This document shows positions 1 to 9,320 of a stretch of DNA of 64,000 bases, in pieces (position 1 is the first letter of the stretch; each line of letters starts with the position of its first letter). Source of the DNA: Nostoc sp. NIES-3756 (GTDB lineage: Bacteria > Cyanobacteriota > Cyanobacteriia > Cyanobacteriales > Nostocaceae); NCBI RefSeq assembly GCF_001548375.1, contig NZ_AP017295.1, forward strand, positions 1,426,001-1,490,000, in the 5' to 3' direction. The position numbers and the translations under genes were made by a program. A model generated the notes under the pieces. The model did not search any database. It had not been told where the DNA came from and worked only from the letters and a program-made list of their open reading frames with translations.

Positions 1-265
1 ATACTGTCCAAAATTCTTCTCTGACGGTGCGGCTGGGGTCTACTTCAAACTCTTGGTTGAGGTAAGCTATGTGCAAACTAGCAGGGCGGATAATTTCCCC
101 TGCTGTCGGTTCCATTTCCCCAGTAATGATTTTTAGCTGAGTTGATTTACCAGCACCGTTGACACCGACTAAACCAATGCGATCGCCTGGTTTTACTTCC
201 CAGTTGATATCTTTTAGAACTTCGCCTGTAGGATAAATTTTACTAATATGTTCTAATCGCAGCAT
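1..265 (-). CDS. ABC-F family ATPase, N-terminal part (runs off the window)
   Basis: The reading frame starts at an ATG (265-263) and is open to the window edge, giving the first 88 residues. It begins MLRLEHISKIYPTGEVLK and contains the Walker A motif GVNGAGKST at about residues 35-43. The following QEFEVDPSRTVREEF stretch is typical of soluble ABC-F proteins, which carry two ATPase domains and act on the ribosome rather than in a membrane transporter. No membrane segment is seen. The rest of the protein lies outside the window, so the subfamily cannot be fixed. The IS701 element lies about 130 bp upstream of its start. Confidence 0.85.
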   Translation of the reverse strand, partial: MLRLEHISKIYPTGEVLKDINWEVKPGDRIGLVGVNGAGKSTQLKIITGEMEPTAGEIIRPASLHIAYLNQEFEVDPSRTVREEFWTV

Positions 266-397
266 CGAGTTTCTCTCAGGTAGAAATTATAGAGGGTTGC
301 GGACGAAGTACCAACACAGCCAATATTAACAAAAATTAACCAATAATTTGTCTTAAGAAACTCTTGTTGGATAAAAGGAGAAACTTACCTTGCTTAA

Positions 398-1846
398 CCC
401 TCTTCTGTCACTTTCCGTAGAGAGAAAATAGTAAACAAGTAAAATTATCCAGAAGCGTAAAAGGGTTTAAATTGATTCATTGCGTTAATTAAATGATTGA
501 AACCTAGAAATAAATTGGAATTAGGAAAAATATTTATCCAGGGATAAACTAACCAAAATAGTAAAAGCGGTTGGACAATTAGACGAAAATTATTTAAAGT
601 ATTCTTCCATCCACAACCATGATTCCATTGCTGATGATGAGAAAAATCGGCAGAGCTAGTTTGTTTTATCTGTGGTGTAATTTCACTCTTTTGAGTTAAA
701 GCTAAAAAAGCTGGAGAATTTAAGCTAATCATGGTGTAAACACAGAAAATAATCTCCCACCATTTCTCAATATGTTGGAAATTAGTCAATCGATAATCTG
801 TCCAGCCTAATTCTTGTTTACACTGCCGAAATCCATATTCTACCCATGTTCTTAATCCATATAGGTCGCCTAAAGTTTTCTTGAGATCCCCTTGAAGATT
901 CGTCATGATAAATGTTGTAGAATTTTCCGGCATTGTTTCTGGGTCAGTAGTTATTTCCCAGTATGTTATGGCTCTTCTTTTACCATAAACTATCTCTCGA
1001 ATGTATCTAGTTTCAGATTTTTGATTACTAAATGTTCTCTCAAATTTGCACCACTTATTAGCTCTAACGCTCTGCGACGCTGGCAGCCAGACTCCATGAT
1101 TACTTCTAATTGCTACAACATAAGCTAATTCATATTCATTTAGTTTTTTAATGAATTCGCTACTTTCACCATACAAACTATCCGCTAGTACCAATTCAAT
1201 ATTAAATCCCTGATTAATTAATTCTGTAATAATTTCTGACGCTAATTCTATTTTGGTTTTATATTTATCTCCTTCTTTGAGCGTCCCCTTCGGTTTAAAT
1301 ACTTTGAAACATAATGGAAATGTTATATTGTCATAAACTCCATAGGCATTGACTGTCACTATTCCATTATCTACTTTTCCTACGCTTCCTAGATATTGTC
1401 TTGCTACATAATCTGTCTTTTTACCTTTTTTCCTATCTCCCGTTTCATCTATTACTACGGTTATCGCCTGACCATTTAATGCTCTCTTTAACTTCTTTAA
1501 TCTTCGGTTCTTTAATTTCTTTACTGACCAATCTGAATTAGCCATAAAATGATGTAATGATTGTGCCGAGTTTATACTTACTACTTTGGCTATTTCTGGT
1601 AGTGATTTTCTTTTTATTGGCGAAATTATCCCTAAATGCAAATATTTGAAGCATTCATAATTTCTTACTTCTTTAAACAGGTCTTTGTACTCTGCACAAT
1701 ATTCATCTACGAGCGCAACTGTTGGCTGGGCATCCCTTGGCAGATGTTTCAGGATTTGTAATTCTACATCCATTGCTCTACTTACCTTGTAGAGTTTTAT
1801 CTTTCCTTTCTTCTATTCATTATATCCGGAAAGTGACAGAAGAGGG
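398..1846 (-). mobile_element. IS701-family insertion sequence, complete, 1449 bp
   Basis: A perfect 20-bp inverted repeat (CCCTCTTCTGTC... at 398-417 and its complement at 1827-1846) bounds one transposase gene. The 4-bp sequence TTAA flanks both ends (394-397 and 1847-1850), which fits the 4-bp YTAR-type target duplications known for IS701. Perfect ends, a matching duplication and an open transposase frame indicate a recent and possibly active insertion. It has landed exactly at the stop codon of the neighbouring DUF2887 gene. Confidence 0.95.
445..1773 (-). CDS. IS701-family DDE transposase
   Basis: This 442-residue protein fills the IS701 element. The DDE catalytic motifs are visible in the expected order: VVIDETGDRKKGKK at about residues 106-119, LVLADSLYGE at about 195-204, and YGFRQCKQELGWTDYRL near residue 320. 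These would coordinate the metal ions for cutting and joining at the element ends. The frame is intact and of family length (about 400-450 residues). The gene sits 47 bp inside the left inverted repeat and 53 bp inside the right one. No resistance or passenger gene is present. Confidence 0.93.
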   Translation of the reverse strand: MDVELQILKHLPRDAQPTVALVDEYCAEYKDLFKEVRNYECFKYLHLGIISPIKRKSLPEIAKVVSINSAQSLHHFMANSDWSVKKLKNRRLKKLKRALNGQAITVVIDETGDRKKGKKTDYVARQYLGSVGKVDNGIVTVNAYGVYDNITFPLCFKVFKPKGTLKEGDKYKTKIELASEIITELINQGFNIELVLADSLYGESSEFIKKLNEYELAYVVAIRSNHGVWLPASQSVRANKWCKFERTFSNQKSETRYIREIVYGKRRAITYWEITTDPETMPENSTTFIMTNLQGDLKKTLGDLYGLRTWVEYGFRQCKQELGWTDYRLTNFQHIEKWWEIIFCVYTMISLNSPAFLALTQKSEITPQIKQTSSADFSHHQQWNHGCGWKNTLNNFRLIVQPLLLFWLVYPWINIFPNSNLFLGFNHLINAMNQFKPFYASG

Positions 1847-2395
1847 TTAATCCCCAGTTTGGGCGTTAGGAGACTGCTGTTGTGCAGCTTGTTGTACATC
1901 CTCAATACTTAAATTTAAAGCTTGTGCTACTTGTTCTATCGTCAAACCAGCAGCCAACATTGCTGGTACTGCTTTTAATTTACCGATTCTCTCTCCTTGT
2001 TCCACACCTTCTTGAAAAACATCCTAGAAATATCTGGTATTCCTTAATTCACTAAGGGTAAACATTTCTTCCAACTCCTCCCTACTAATTGTGGGCAATT
2101 TGTATAACAGGATAGTTTCTATCAATTGTAATAATTCTTGTTGTTTAGTTGGTGAGTTTATTTCTGATTTTGTTCTTGCTATCAACTCCCTTGCTTCTAC
2201 AGTAGCTGTATCTTCAGGTGTCACGATCAATTTGACAGTAGCCAGACTTATGGGTAACGAATTTGCATCTGTTAATTCATCAAGATAAATCCGCATAACT
2301 CGCTGACTAATAAAAAATTCTCGATAATGTTTGATATTTACTGTATCTACATTCCGGCTTGGGTATAAAATTGCAGCAGTCCATTCTGATGCCAC
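1847..2395 (-). pseudogene. DUF2887-type (PD-(D/E)XK/Rpn-like) protein, decayed
   Basis: The readable part contains AAILYPSRNVD, DELTDANSLPISLATVKL and ELIETILLYKLPTISREE, typical of the cyanobacterial DUF2887 family, distant relatives of the PD-(D/E)XK recombination-promoting nucleases. The N-terminal nuclease core is missing: upstream of a possible GTG at 2395 the frame stays open without a recognisable core and no ATG is seen. After TRYF there is an in-frame TAG (2024-2026), and the frame then continues (DVFQEGVEQGERIGKLK, VAQALNLSIEDVQQAA) to a TAA at 1847-1849. That continuation is the usual family C-terminal tail, so the TAG is a real lesion. The final TAA lies in the IS701 target duplication. 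Confidence 0.8.
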
Positions 2396-2593
2396 TCGCC
2401 AAAAACCAAGAACAAAATCTATTTGTGGGGCGAATACACCGAATTTCTTATAGTATCTCTTGATTACTTATCTGAACTATAGTACATTAGTTCTAATCAA
2501 AAAGAGTATAAATATTTGCTTGATCTAATTATGAGTATTAATTTAGGATATTTTTGATTTTATAATTTCACTTCTAGAGCGAGAATATCGAAC

Positions 2594-3346
2594 ATGAATT
2601 TAATAAATAAAAATTTGACTAGTCCTAATATTTGTTTAAAAGGGATAGTATCTCTAGGAACACTATTATTAGTATGTGGTTCAGCATCAATAGCTGAATC
2701 TGCCACAATTACATCATTTACTAATCGGAATGATTTTAATACTGCTATTGGTTCTTTTCCTGTAATTATAGAAGATTTTACTAATAGCTTTCACTTTCCA
2801 ATCATTACAGGAATCCTCAATTCACAAACTAATCTTGTCGTCGAGAATGGCTCTCCTATCCGCCCTGGAGATATAAAACCTGGGGCTACATATTCAACAC
2901 CACCAGGAACTGGCTCTTTCTTTAATATAGATGCTGGTGGTGGCTATACTGGCGGATTTCTGGATGGCTTTGCCAGCAGTGATTTCAACAGAACACTAAG
3001 CATTGATTTTGACAAAAATGTTTCGGCATTTGGATTTGATACAAATAGCTTAATGGGAAATGATTTTAACTTAACAATTAAATTTTCATCAGGACAAAGC
3101 TTTGAACAAAATTTTTTAGTTAGCAACTCTATAAGCTTACAATTTTTCGGGTTTCAAAGTGACGCAACAGATATCCAATCTGTAATTATTGACGGGAATG
3201 CCGATGATGGCACTTTTGCATTTGCTATTGATAACTTCACTTTTACTACTGTTCCAGAACCTTTCAACCTTGGAGGAACAATAGTTGCTGGTTTAATGGG
3301 ATTGTGGCTCAAGCGTAAGAAGCAAAAAGATTCCCAATCAGTATAA
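2594..3346 (+). CDS. PEP-CTERM sorting-domain exported protein
   Basis: This is a 250-residue exported protein of unknown function. A signal peptide with a hydrophobic core (GIVSLGTLLLVCGSASIA, about residues 17-34) precedes a mature domain rich in Ser, Asn, Phe and Gly. The C-terminus shows the PEP-CTERM tripartite signal: VPEP at about residue 221, a hydrophobic helix (GGTIVAGLMGLWL) and a basic end (KRKKQK). Such proteins are processed at the cell surface, often with exopolysaccharide. The repeated DNFTF/DGFASSDF blocks suggest a beta-sandwich domain. The ATG at 2594 is chosen because it begins the signal peptide. No functional neighbour is present. Confidence 0.85.
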   Translation: MNLINKNLTSPNICLKGIVSLGTLLLVCGSASIAESATITSFTNRNDFNTAIGSFPVIIEDFTNSFHFPIITGILNSQTNLVVENGSPIRPGDIKPGATYSTPPGTGSFFNIDAGGGYTGGFLDGFASSDFNRTLSIDFDKNVSAFGFDTNSLMGNDFNLTIKFSSGQSFEQNFLVSNSISLQFFGFQSDATDIQSVIIDGNADDGTFAFAIDNFTFTTVPEPFNLGGTIVAGLMGLWLKRKKQKDSQSV

Positions 3347-3911
3347 AAAGCACATCAACAACTGTATCTAAACTAAATTTGGTAAACAATCGCTAGAAGC
3401 TAGAGAGAAAATTTTGCTCTCAGTGCCAAGCGCGAGAAAGAGCAGATATCACACCTGTTTATGGTTACAATGTTGCAACCACAAGCAGGTTTTATAGTTT
3501 CACAAAAGAATGAGGATTGTAGCGATTGAGAATGATAAGTTTAATGTGGCCCCTTGAGATCGCGCTGAGGACGCTAACGAAGATACAATACTTTTGGGGA
3601 TTGATTACACGATTTATCACAATTCTGTAGCGGGGTTCTTCAGTATCGCTTATAAAGTTATAACTCAAAGCCTTCGTTAATATATTCTTCTTTAAAAAAT
3701 CCAACTAAATCGCCCTTATGGTAAACAGGAACATAAGCTTCATCAGAATTAACTTGCCAATCTGAAGGCTCATTTCTTAGTGACATGGCTGCACCTGTAA
3801 AAATTTGATGCACACCATTTTAAAACTATTTATACTGAGTCGTCAGTGGTAAGTTAATTCATAATTACTAGTACGTAATTGATAATCAAGAAAATGTGCA
3901 ATGAAAATCAA
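3347..3911. other. Spacer with one possible small ORF
   Basis: This 565-bp stretch lies between the PEP-CTERM gene and the restriction enzyme gene, which converge on it. Apart from the short minus-strand ORF at 3658-3786 I see no gene, clear terminator or repeat. A second minus-strand frame (3492-3704) overlaps it out of frame and resembles nothing I recognise. The region may be decayed coding DNA. Confidence 0.4.
3658..3786 (-). CDS. Small hypothetical protein, 42 residues (possible fragment)
   Basis: An ATG-to-TAA frame encodes 42 residues starting MSLRNEPSDWQVNSDEAYVP and ending EEYINEGFEL. An AGGTG sequence lies about 9 bases before the ATG. The composition (acidic, with Trp and Tyr, no low-complexity bias) looks like real protein rather than random sequence. 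I do not recognise the family. It may be the N-terminal remnant of a longer gene, because the frame just downstream on the same strand also reads open. Function unknown. Confidence 0.35.
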   Translation of the reverse strand: MSLRNEPSDWQVNSDEAYVPVYHKGDLVGFFKEEYINEGFEL

Positions 3912-6602
3912 TTACACTGAACACCAAGGCCCAACAATATTTATTCCTTGTCTCTCTTTCTCTGCTAGTTCTTTATTCAATGTCAACAGTTTCTCTAAAA
4001 TATCATCGTTAGTACTAAAGCCGTAAGCTTGCATCACCAGTTTATCTAATTGCTGATGAAGTTTATAAAGTTGGCTGCTTGGCTCATCAAAAAATTTATT
4101 GTAGAGTGTCGTGATTCCCCATTGTTTTGACTCCATTTGTTGTGTGCGGTATTGATGGAGTTCTTCAGCTTTGGCACGAATTTGTTGAACTAATTGAGCA
4201 TTCGGGGTTTGAGGAAAGGGGAAAGTTTCAAAACAGGTTGTTGGTGTATAAGCAGTTGTTTCACCTAGAGTTGATTTTTGAGCATCCATCCAAGTACGAT
4301 GTAATATTGATGAGACAATGCCAAAAATATAAAAATCATCAGTAGTTAGAACAACTGATTTATCACCTGCTAACCAACTAATAGGTGCAGGAATGAAAAT
4401 AGACCATTTTGATACTCTAGGAACAGTAAAGTAGTGTTTTAATTTAGTAATTGCTGTTCTCATAGTTTCATTTGTACGTTTAAATAGCCACCATTTTTTT
4501 CTCAGTATTCTTGCACGATTTTTTAATCTTTCTGGTTTAACATAATTTTCTATATGTCTGAAAGGTAAAATATAATCATTAGCCTCTTCAATAGTCATAT
4601 TTACGAAGTCAATAATCCAACGTTCCGGTGTGCCATGCGGATTTTTAGCCAAATTAGCACCCATTGAAAATGGTTTCAGAATGTCTTGATTTTTTGGGTA
4701 AGCTTTTATCCAATCTTTTACTTGTTCTTCAGTAATTATGAATCCGTTACCATTTGGTTCAACTCCTCGAATACAACGTCCAATATTGGCTTTTAGTCGC
4801 TCTGCTTTAGTAACATCAATAGTTGATTTGAGAGAAGCATTAATGTCTGTGACTAAACAATTATTCAAATATGAAATATTTATCTTTTCCTTATTCCAGT
4901 TAACAAGACTAACATGGACATTAGCTTCACCTGACCAAGGTTGGCTAGAAATAGCATCATGAATACATCCACCATTCTTAACAATAAAATCTAAAGAAGC
5001 TTCTCTATTCTTACCTTGACAAATTGAATTTGTAGCTACTAAGCCTGCTCTTCCATTTTTATCAAGTGCTGAATGAGATAATCGAAACCAATAACAAGCG
5101 ATGTCTATTTGTTGATTCTTGATTTCTTGGAATTTTTCAAAAACTTTTTCAGTATAATCATCACCTAATTCTTGCCTTATGCGATGCCCACCTAAAAAAG
5201 GTGGATTACCTATAATTGCATCAGCCTTTTGCCATTCACTAAATAACGCATCCTGACAAACAATATTGTTATCCATACTATCTAAAGGTAATGCAGGCTC
5301 AGTTAAGCTTAAATTGTCAATTGCAATCTTCCGCGCAATCATGAGCGTCACTCTAGCTAATTCCACTGCAAAAGGATTTGTATCCATCCCAAAAAAATTT
5401 AATGGTGTAACAAATCCTATCTGCATTTGTCTATCTTCTGACCTACGACGCTGTGAAATTTTATCAAGCAATAACATTTCAATTCGCTTGAGTTCCTGAT
5501 AGGCTATGTAGAGAAAATTGCCTGAACCACAAGCCGGGTCAAGTACGCGATAACTTTGCAATTCTAATTGCAGCGTTGATAATTCACCAATTGTATTAGC
5601 CGCCTCGATTTTTTCTTCCCAATAGCGGCTAATTGTGGGACGAACTATTTTCATTATGTCCGCTTCTGAGGTATAGTGAATACCTCTAGCATGACGCTCT
5701 ATCTTATCTACAGTACTTTCAAATAAATTACCAAAAATTGCAGGACGGACTTTGCTCCAATTCTCCTTAGCTGACAATTCCAAAAGATGTAATTCTGTCT
5801 TTGTCAACTCAATAGGATGAATAATAGAGAATAACCCCCCATTAAAATAGTCTACCCCCTTATAACGTCCCGCAGGTGTAATTCCTGGCTGATTCATTTC
5901 CCGAAATAAACTACCTAAAACATCATAAGAATTAGCTCCCTGAATACAATCTTCCACACAGGAAATAAATATATCATGGGGTAAAAGTTGCCTATCTTCG
6001 GCAAACATTGCTAATACGCATTGCAAAACAAAACGCTGTGCTGTCAACTTTTCAATTCCGCGTTTCTCCACTTCCAACAGCAACTCACCCATGCAACGCG
6101 CCGCACGTTCTGTTACCTCCACTTGGTTGTTACGGAATATAGGAGTTTTCTTTTCTAACTCCATAAATCCAAAAGCTCCCGCTCGTTCTGGCAGTTGCTC
6201 TAGGGGAATAATATCTACAGGAGTATCTAACTGTGTATCAAAATCAAAAATCCAAAACTCATCAAAATTGCACAGGATAACATACTGAGGTCGTTGAGGT
6301 ACTAAACGTGTCCAATAGTCAAAAGCTTGAGAATAATGCTTACTTAAATCCTCCCCACGCTTCTTCATCTCAATTAACACGCGGGGTTTCCATACCAAAT
6401 CAGCAAAGCCCGTTTTACCCTTCTTACTACCCTTTCTAATCGCCTCCTCGTAACTAGCACCCGCCTCTAGCGCTCCCTCATGCCCAAAAGCCCGGAAAAA
6501 ACGATCTAAAAACGTTTGCGCTTCTTTCTTTTCCTGTCCTTTAATATGCTGCTGACAGAAAACCAAAAAGTTATTCAAGCTTTCCGATGTTGCTCCAACC
6601 AT
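3912..6602 (-). CDS. MmeI-like type IIL restriction-modification enzyme (single chain)
   Basis: This 896-residue protein combines cutting and methylation. Near the N-terminus it has D68-X9-E78-M-K80 (FADLVWKPRVLIEMKK), the same D-X9-EXK spacing as the MmeI endonuclease site. A helical connector follows, then an N6-adenine methyltransferase domain with motif I DPACGSGNF (about residue 355) and motif IV NPPF (466-469). The last 300 residues should be the target-recognition and C-terminal helical domains. In this family one methyltransferase and one nuclease domain act from one polypeptide and only one strand of the site is methylated. No separate methylase or specificity gene is nearby, as expected. 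Both active-site motifs are intact; the target sequence cannot be read. Confidence 0.85.
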   Translation of the reverse strand: MVGATSESLNNFLVFCQQHIKGQEKKEAQTFLDRFFRAFGHEGALEAGASYEEAIRKGSKKGKTGFADLVWKPRVLIEMKKRGEDLSKHYSQAFDYWTRLVPQRPQYVILCNFDEFWIFDFDTQLDTPVDIIPLEQLPERAGAFGFMELEKKTPIFRNNQVEVTERAARCMGELLLEVEKRGIEKLTAQRFVLQCVLAMFAEDRQLLPHDIFISCVEDCIQGANSYDVLGSLFREMNQPGITPAGRYKGVDYFNGGLFSIIHPIELTKTELHLLELSAKENWSKVRPAIFGNLFESTVDKIERHARGIHYTSEADIMKIVRPTISRYWEEKIEAANTIGELSTLQLELQSYRVLDPACGSGNFLYIAYQELKRIEMLLLDKISQRRRSEDRQMQIGFVTPLNFFGMDTNPFAVELARVTLMIARKIAIDNLSLTEPALPLDSMDNNIVCQDALFSEWQKADAIIGNPPFLGGHRIRQELGDDYTEKVFEKFQEIKNQQIDIACYWFRLSHSALDKNGRAGLVATNSICQGKNREASLDFIVKNGGCIHDAISSQPWSGEANVHVSLVNWNKEKINISYLNNCLVTDINASLKSTIDVTKAERLKANIGRCIRGVEPNGNGFIITEEQVKDWIKAYPKNQDILKPFSMGANLAKNPHGTPERWIIDFVNMTIEEANDYILPFRHIENYVKPERLKNRARILRKKWWLFKRTNETMRTAITKLKHYFTVPRVSKWSIFIPAPISWLAGDKSVVLTTDDFYIFGIVSSILHRTWMDAQKSTLGETTAYTPTTCFETFPFPQTPNAQLVQQIRAKAEELHQYRTQQMESKQWGITTLYNKFFDEPSSQLYKLHQQLDKLVMQAYGFSTNDDILEKLLTLNKELAEKERQGINIVGPWCSV

Positions 6603-6728
6603 TTTTGAGGGTGCTTTATTTTAAGTGTATTCAACTATTTTAGTGTTATAAATTAAGCATCATCAATAGCTCCGCTTTGCGCCTCTGCGCCTACCCTGCG
6701 GGAACGCCTAGCGGCGAATGTGTGAAAT

Positions 6729-6759
6729 AAAAAACCGCCTGTTCTCCACAGACGGCTTA
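6729..6759 (-). terminator. Rho-independent terminator after prfA
   Basis: Read on the minus strand this is a GC-rich hairpin (AAGCCGTCTGT, loop GGAGA, ACAGGCGGTT) with one G-T pair, directly followed by a run of Ts. It lies 24 bp past the prfA stop and would end the whole ribosomal superoperon transcript. The neighbouring 6680-6720 segment resembles a Nostoc palindromic repeat (GCGCCTCTGCGCC, GGCGAATG). Confidence 0.8.
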
Positions 6760-6782
6760 AAAATAATCTATTTAACTAACAA

Positions 6783-7880
6783 TTAGCCAGCAGTAGAAGC
6801 AGCTAACTCAGCCAAACGTTCCTGCTGATCTTGAGAAATACAAGATTGAATCATTGATTCAATATCGCCTTCCAACGCCGGGTTAAGGGCAAAGTTTTGA
6901 CCCAAACGGTGGTCAGTTACACGGTTATCTTTGTAATTATAAGTGCGAATCTTCTCCGATCGCGACCCTGTACCAACTTGCGATCGCCGCATCGAAGTCA
7001 CTTCTTCTTGTTGTTCGCGCAGCTTGATTTCATACAACTTCGCCCGCAGAATTTGCATCGCCCGTTCTTTGTTCTGCAACTGGCTACGTTCTTCTGTACA
7101 GAAAATCCGTATACCCGTTGGTTTGTGCATCAAGTCAACAGCAGTTTCCACTTTGTTGACGTTTTGTCCACCCGCACCACCAGAACGCGCCGTAGTCATT
7201 TCAATATCTTTTGGGTCGATGTGAATTTCTACATCATCAACCTCTGGCATAATAGCTACTGTTGCAGTAGAAGTATGAACCCGTCCCCCAGCTTCCGTTG
7301 CTGGTACACGCTGCACGCGATGAACGCCAGCTTCAAATTTCAGCTTACTATAAACGCTCTCACCTTGAATTTCCAAGATGACTTCTTTGAAGCCGCCCAT
7401 TTCACCCACCGACTCACTCACCAACTTCACCCGCCAACCCTGAGTATCAGCGTAGCGAGAATACATCCGCAGTAAGTCACCAGCCCAAATACTCGCTTCA
7501 TCTCCACCAGTCCCAGCGCGAATTTCCAACATGATATTCTTATCATCGTTGGGGTCGCGGGGAAGTAGCAACACCTTCAAGCGAGTTTCTAAATATTCTA
7601 TTTTTTCTTCTAATTCCTTTACCTCCAAAGCTGCCATTTCTTGCAACTCTGGATCACTGTTTGATTCTTTGAGTACCTGACGCGCCCCGACTAATTCTTC
7701 CTGAGCAATTTTCCAAGTATCGTAAGCCTCTACCACTTCTTCCAAAGAAGAACGAGACTTAGCAATCTTTTGATACTCATCAGGATTATTAGCCGTATCA
7801 GGGTCAGCGAGACGGCGAGTTAATTCATTGAATGTTTGTTCAACGGATTTTAGTTTCTCCAGCAGGTATACTTCAGCCAT
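6783..7880 (-). CDS. prfA: Peptide chain release factor 1
   Basis: RF1 reads UAA and UAG stop codons and triggers peptidyl-tRNA hydrolysis. The peptidyl-transferase motif GGQ is present in [17 protein letters not shown], and the family region [14 protein letters not shown] lies upstream. I place the start at the ATG at 7880 ([15 protein letters not shown], 365 residues), because AAGGAG lies about 13 bases upstream and family members begin there. A longer frame opens at 7925 with a poor, non-conserved extension. prfA is the last gene of the ribosomal cluster, 101 bp after rpmE, and shares its terminator. Confidence 0.95.
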   Translation of the reverse strand: MAEVYLLEKLKSVEQTFNELTRRLADPDTANNPDEYQKIAKSRSSLEEVVEAYDTWKIAQEELVGARQVLKESNSDPELQEMAALEVKELEEKIEYLETRLKVLLLPRDPNDDKNIMLEIRAGTGGDEASIWAGDLLRMYSRYADTQGWRVKLVSESVGEMGGFKEVILEIQGESVYSKLKFEAGVHRVQRVPATEAGGRVHTSTATVAIMPEVDDVEIHIDPKDIEMTTARSGGAGGQNVNKVETAVDLMHKPTGIRIFCTEERSQLQNKERAMQILRAKLYEIKLREQQEEVTSMRRSQVGTGSRSEKIRTYNYKDNRVTDHRLGQNFALNPALEGDIESMIQSCISQDQQERLAELAASTAG

Positions 7881-7981
7881 AACGAATGCGACGCTCCTTA
7901 AAAAAATAACAAGTTGGCTCGGCAAAAAATGACAATCGACCCAGCAAACGCAGGGTCGTCGTTAACAGCAGAGCCAAACCG

Positions 7982-8221
7982 CTACTTTTTCTTTTGTTCG
8001 CCAGAACTCTGAGTGCTGCTCATACCGTACTTACGCAAGAAGCGTTCTACTCGACCCTCAGTATCAATAATCTTCTGAGTACCAGTGTAAAAAGGGTGGT
8101 TGCCAGACCATACGTCTACGTGTAACTCTGGTTTGGTAGAACCAACAGTCATTACAACTTGACCGTTGCAGTACACTTTTGCGTCTGGATACCACTTGGG
8201 ATGAATATCAGGTTTAGCCAT
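7982..8221 (-). CDS. rpmE: 50S ribosomal protein L31 (non-zinc type)
   Basis: L31 (79 residues) bridges the 50S central protuberance and the 30S head. MAKPDIHPKWYPDAKVYCNG and SGNHPFYTGTQKIIDTEGRV match the cyanobacterial and plastid L31 family. Only one of the four zinc-binding cysteines of the zinc form is present, so this is the zinc-free type that is kept when zinc is short. AAAGGA lies just before the ATG. The gene is 144 bp after rpsI; the spacer holds an inverted repeat of Nostoc type. Confidence 0.95.
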   Translation of the reverse strand: MAKPDIHPKWYPDAKVYCNGQVVMTVGSTKPELHVDVWSGNHPFYTGTQKIIDTEGRVERFLRKYGMSSTQSSGEQKKK

Positions 8222-8365
8222 TGTTCCTTTTGTGGTGAATCTATATAAATTATAACTTTTTAGGGGCTAGAGGCTAGTAGGCAGTGCTGAGTAAGGAGTG
8301 AATCATCTTACTCACTACTCAGGACTCAGCACTTGGAACTCTACCATAACCCAATCCCCAATATC

Positions 8366-8782
8366 TTATCGCTTGGAGTATTGAGGAGCTTTCCGGGCTT
8401 TGTGCAAACCGTACTTTTTCCGTTCCTTAGCTCTAGGATCACGGGTTAAGTAACCTTCGGTTTTTAAAGGTGGGCGATTTTCTGGGTCTAGTTGGCATAA
8501 AGCACGAGCAACACCCAAGCGCACAGAGTCAGCTTGTCCAGTTAGACCGCCGCCTTCTGCTTTGACTAAAATGTCGTATTCGTTTTCTAGTCCCAGGGTT
8601 TCTAAAGGTGCTTTGATTACACCTAAATAATTGGCGTTGAACTGGAAATACAACTCTCCAGGCTTGCCATTTACAGTCAACTGACCAGTACCGGGAACCA
8701 AGCGCACCCGTGCGACTGCGGACTTACGGCGACCTGTACCCCAGTACACGGCGCGACCGCTATTTGCTTCTGCTACTGTCAT
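8366..8782 (-). CDS. rpsI: 30S ribosomal protein S9
   Basis: S9 (138 residues) contacts the P-site tRNA with its C-terminal tail. The N-terminal [18 protein letters not shown] and the C-terminal [11 protein letters not shown], ending in the invariant Lys-Arg, identify it. Its ATG overlaps the rplM stop by one base (TAATG), so the two are likely translationally coupled. The L13-S9 pair is conserved in most bacteria. Confidence 0.98.
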   Translation of the reverse strand: MTVAEANSGRAVYWGTGRRKSAVARVRLVPGTGQLTVNGKPGELYFQFNANYLGVIKAPLETLGLENEYDILVKAEGGGLTGQADSVRLGVARALCQLDPENRPPLKTEGYLTRDPRAKERKKYGLHKARKAPQYSKR

Positions 8783-9237
8783 TAATCTTCTGCTCCAGGA
8801 ATTGTATTAATGTTAAGTTCTTTAGGCTTTTGGGCTTCGTGGGGATGAGTAGGCCCTGCGTACACTTTCAGTTTGGTGAACAACTGCTTACCCAAGCTAT
8901 TTTTAGGCAGCATACCTTTAACAGCGTGTTCCAAAATTCTTTCTGGTAAGCGCTGTTGCAGCTTGGCAAAAGTTTCTGTCTTCATCCCACCAGGACGACC
9001 AGAGTGACGGCGATAGAGTTTTTGAGTACGTTTCTTGCCTGTAACTGCTACTTTTTCAGCGTTAACAACAATAACGAAGTCACCTGTATCGAGGTGTGGG
9101 GTATAGTGAGCCTTATTTTTGCCTCTTAAAATCATGGCAATTTCGCTGGCGAGGCGACCCAAGCGTTTGTCCGTAGCGTCTACTACGTACCAATCACGCT
9201 CAAGGGTATCTTGAGAGGGTAGGTATGTTTTACTCAT
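8782..9237 (-). CDS. rplM: 50S ribosomal protein L13
   Basis: L13 (151 residues) binds 23S rRNA early in assembly. Family motifs are [19 protein letters not shown] near the N-terminus and [13 protein letters not shown] in the middle. AAAGGA precedes the start by about 8 bases. It is coupled to rpsI by a one-base overlap. The 83-bp spacer to truA is made of CAGTTGT and TAATGAC heptad repeats. Confidence 0.98.
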   Translation of the reverse strand: MSKTYLPSQDTLERDWYVVDATDKRLGRLASEIAMILRGKNKAHYTPHLDTGDFVIVVNAEKVAVTGKKRTQKLYRRHSGRPGGMKTETFAKLQQRLPERILEHAVKGMLPKNSLGKQLFTKLKVYAGPTHPHEAQKPKELNINTIPGAED

Positions 9238-9320
9238 TTTTCTGTCCTTTGTTAATTGTCAGTTGTCAGTTGTCAGTTGTCATGTACTTGTACTAATGAC
9301 TAATGACTAATGACCAATGA
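9238..9320. repeat. Heptad short tandem repeats between truA and rplM
   Basis: The spacer contains several copies of GTCAGTT and then of AATGACT/AATGACC, the 7-base tandem repeats typical of heterocystous cyanobacteria. They fill most of the gap between the truA stop and the rplM start, leaving little room for other signals. Confidence 0.8.

Noticed and set aside
6897..7475. A 192-residue plus-strand frame opposite prfA
   Set aside because: It is antisense to the conserved release factor 1 gene and has no family features.
9238..9320. Heptad tracts considered as a CRISPR-like array
   Set aside because: The repeats are 7 bp and directly adjacent, without unique spacers.
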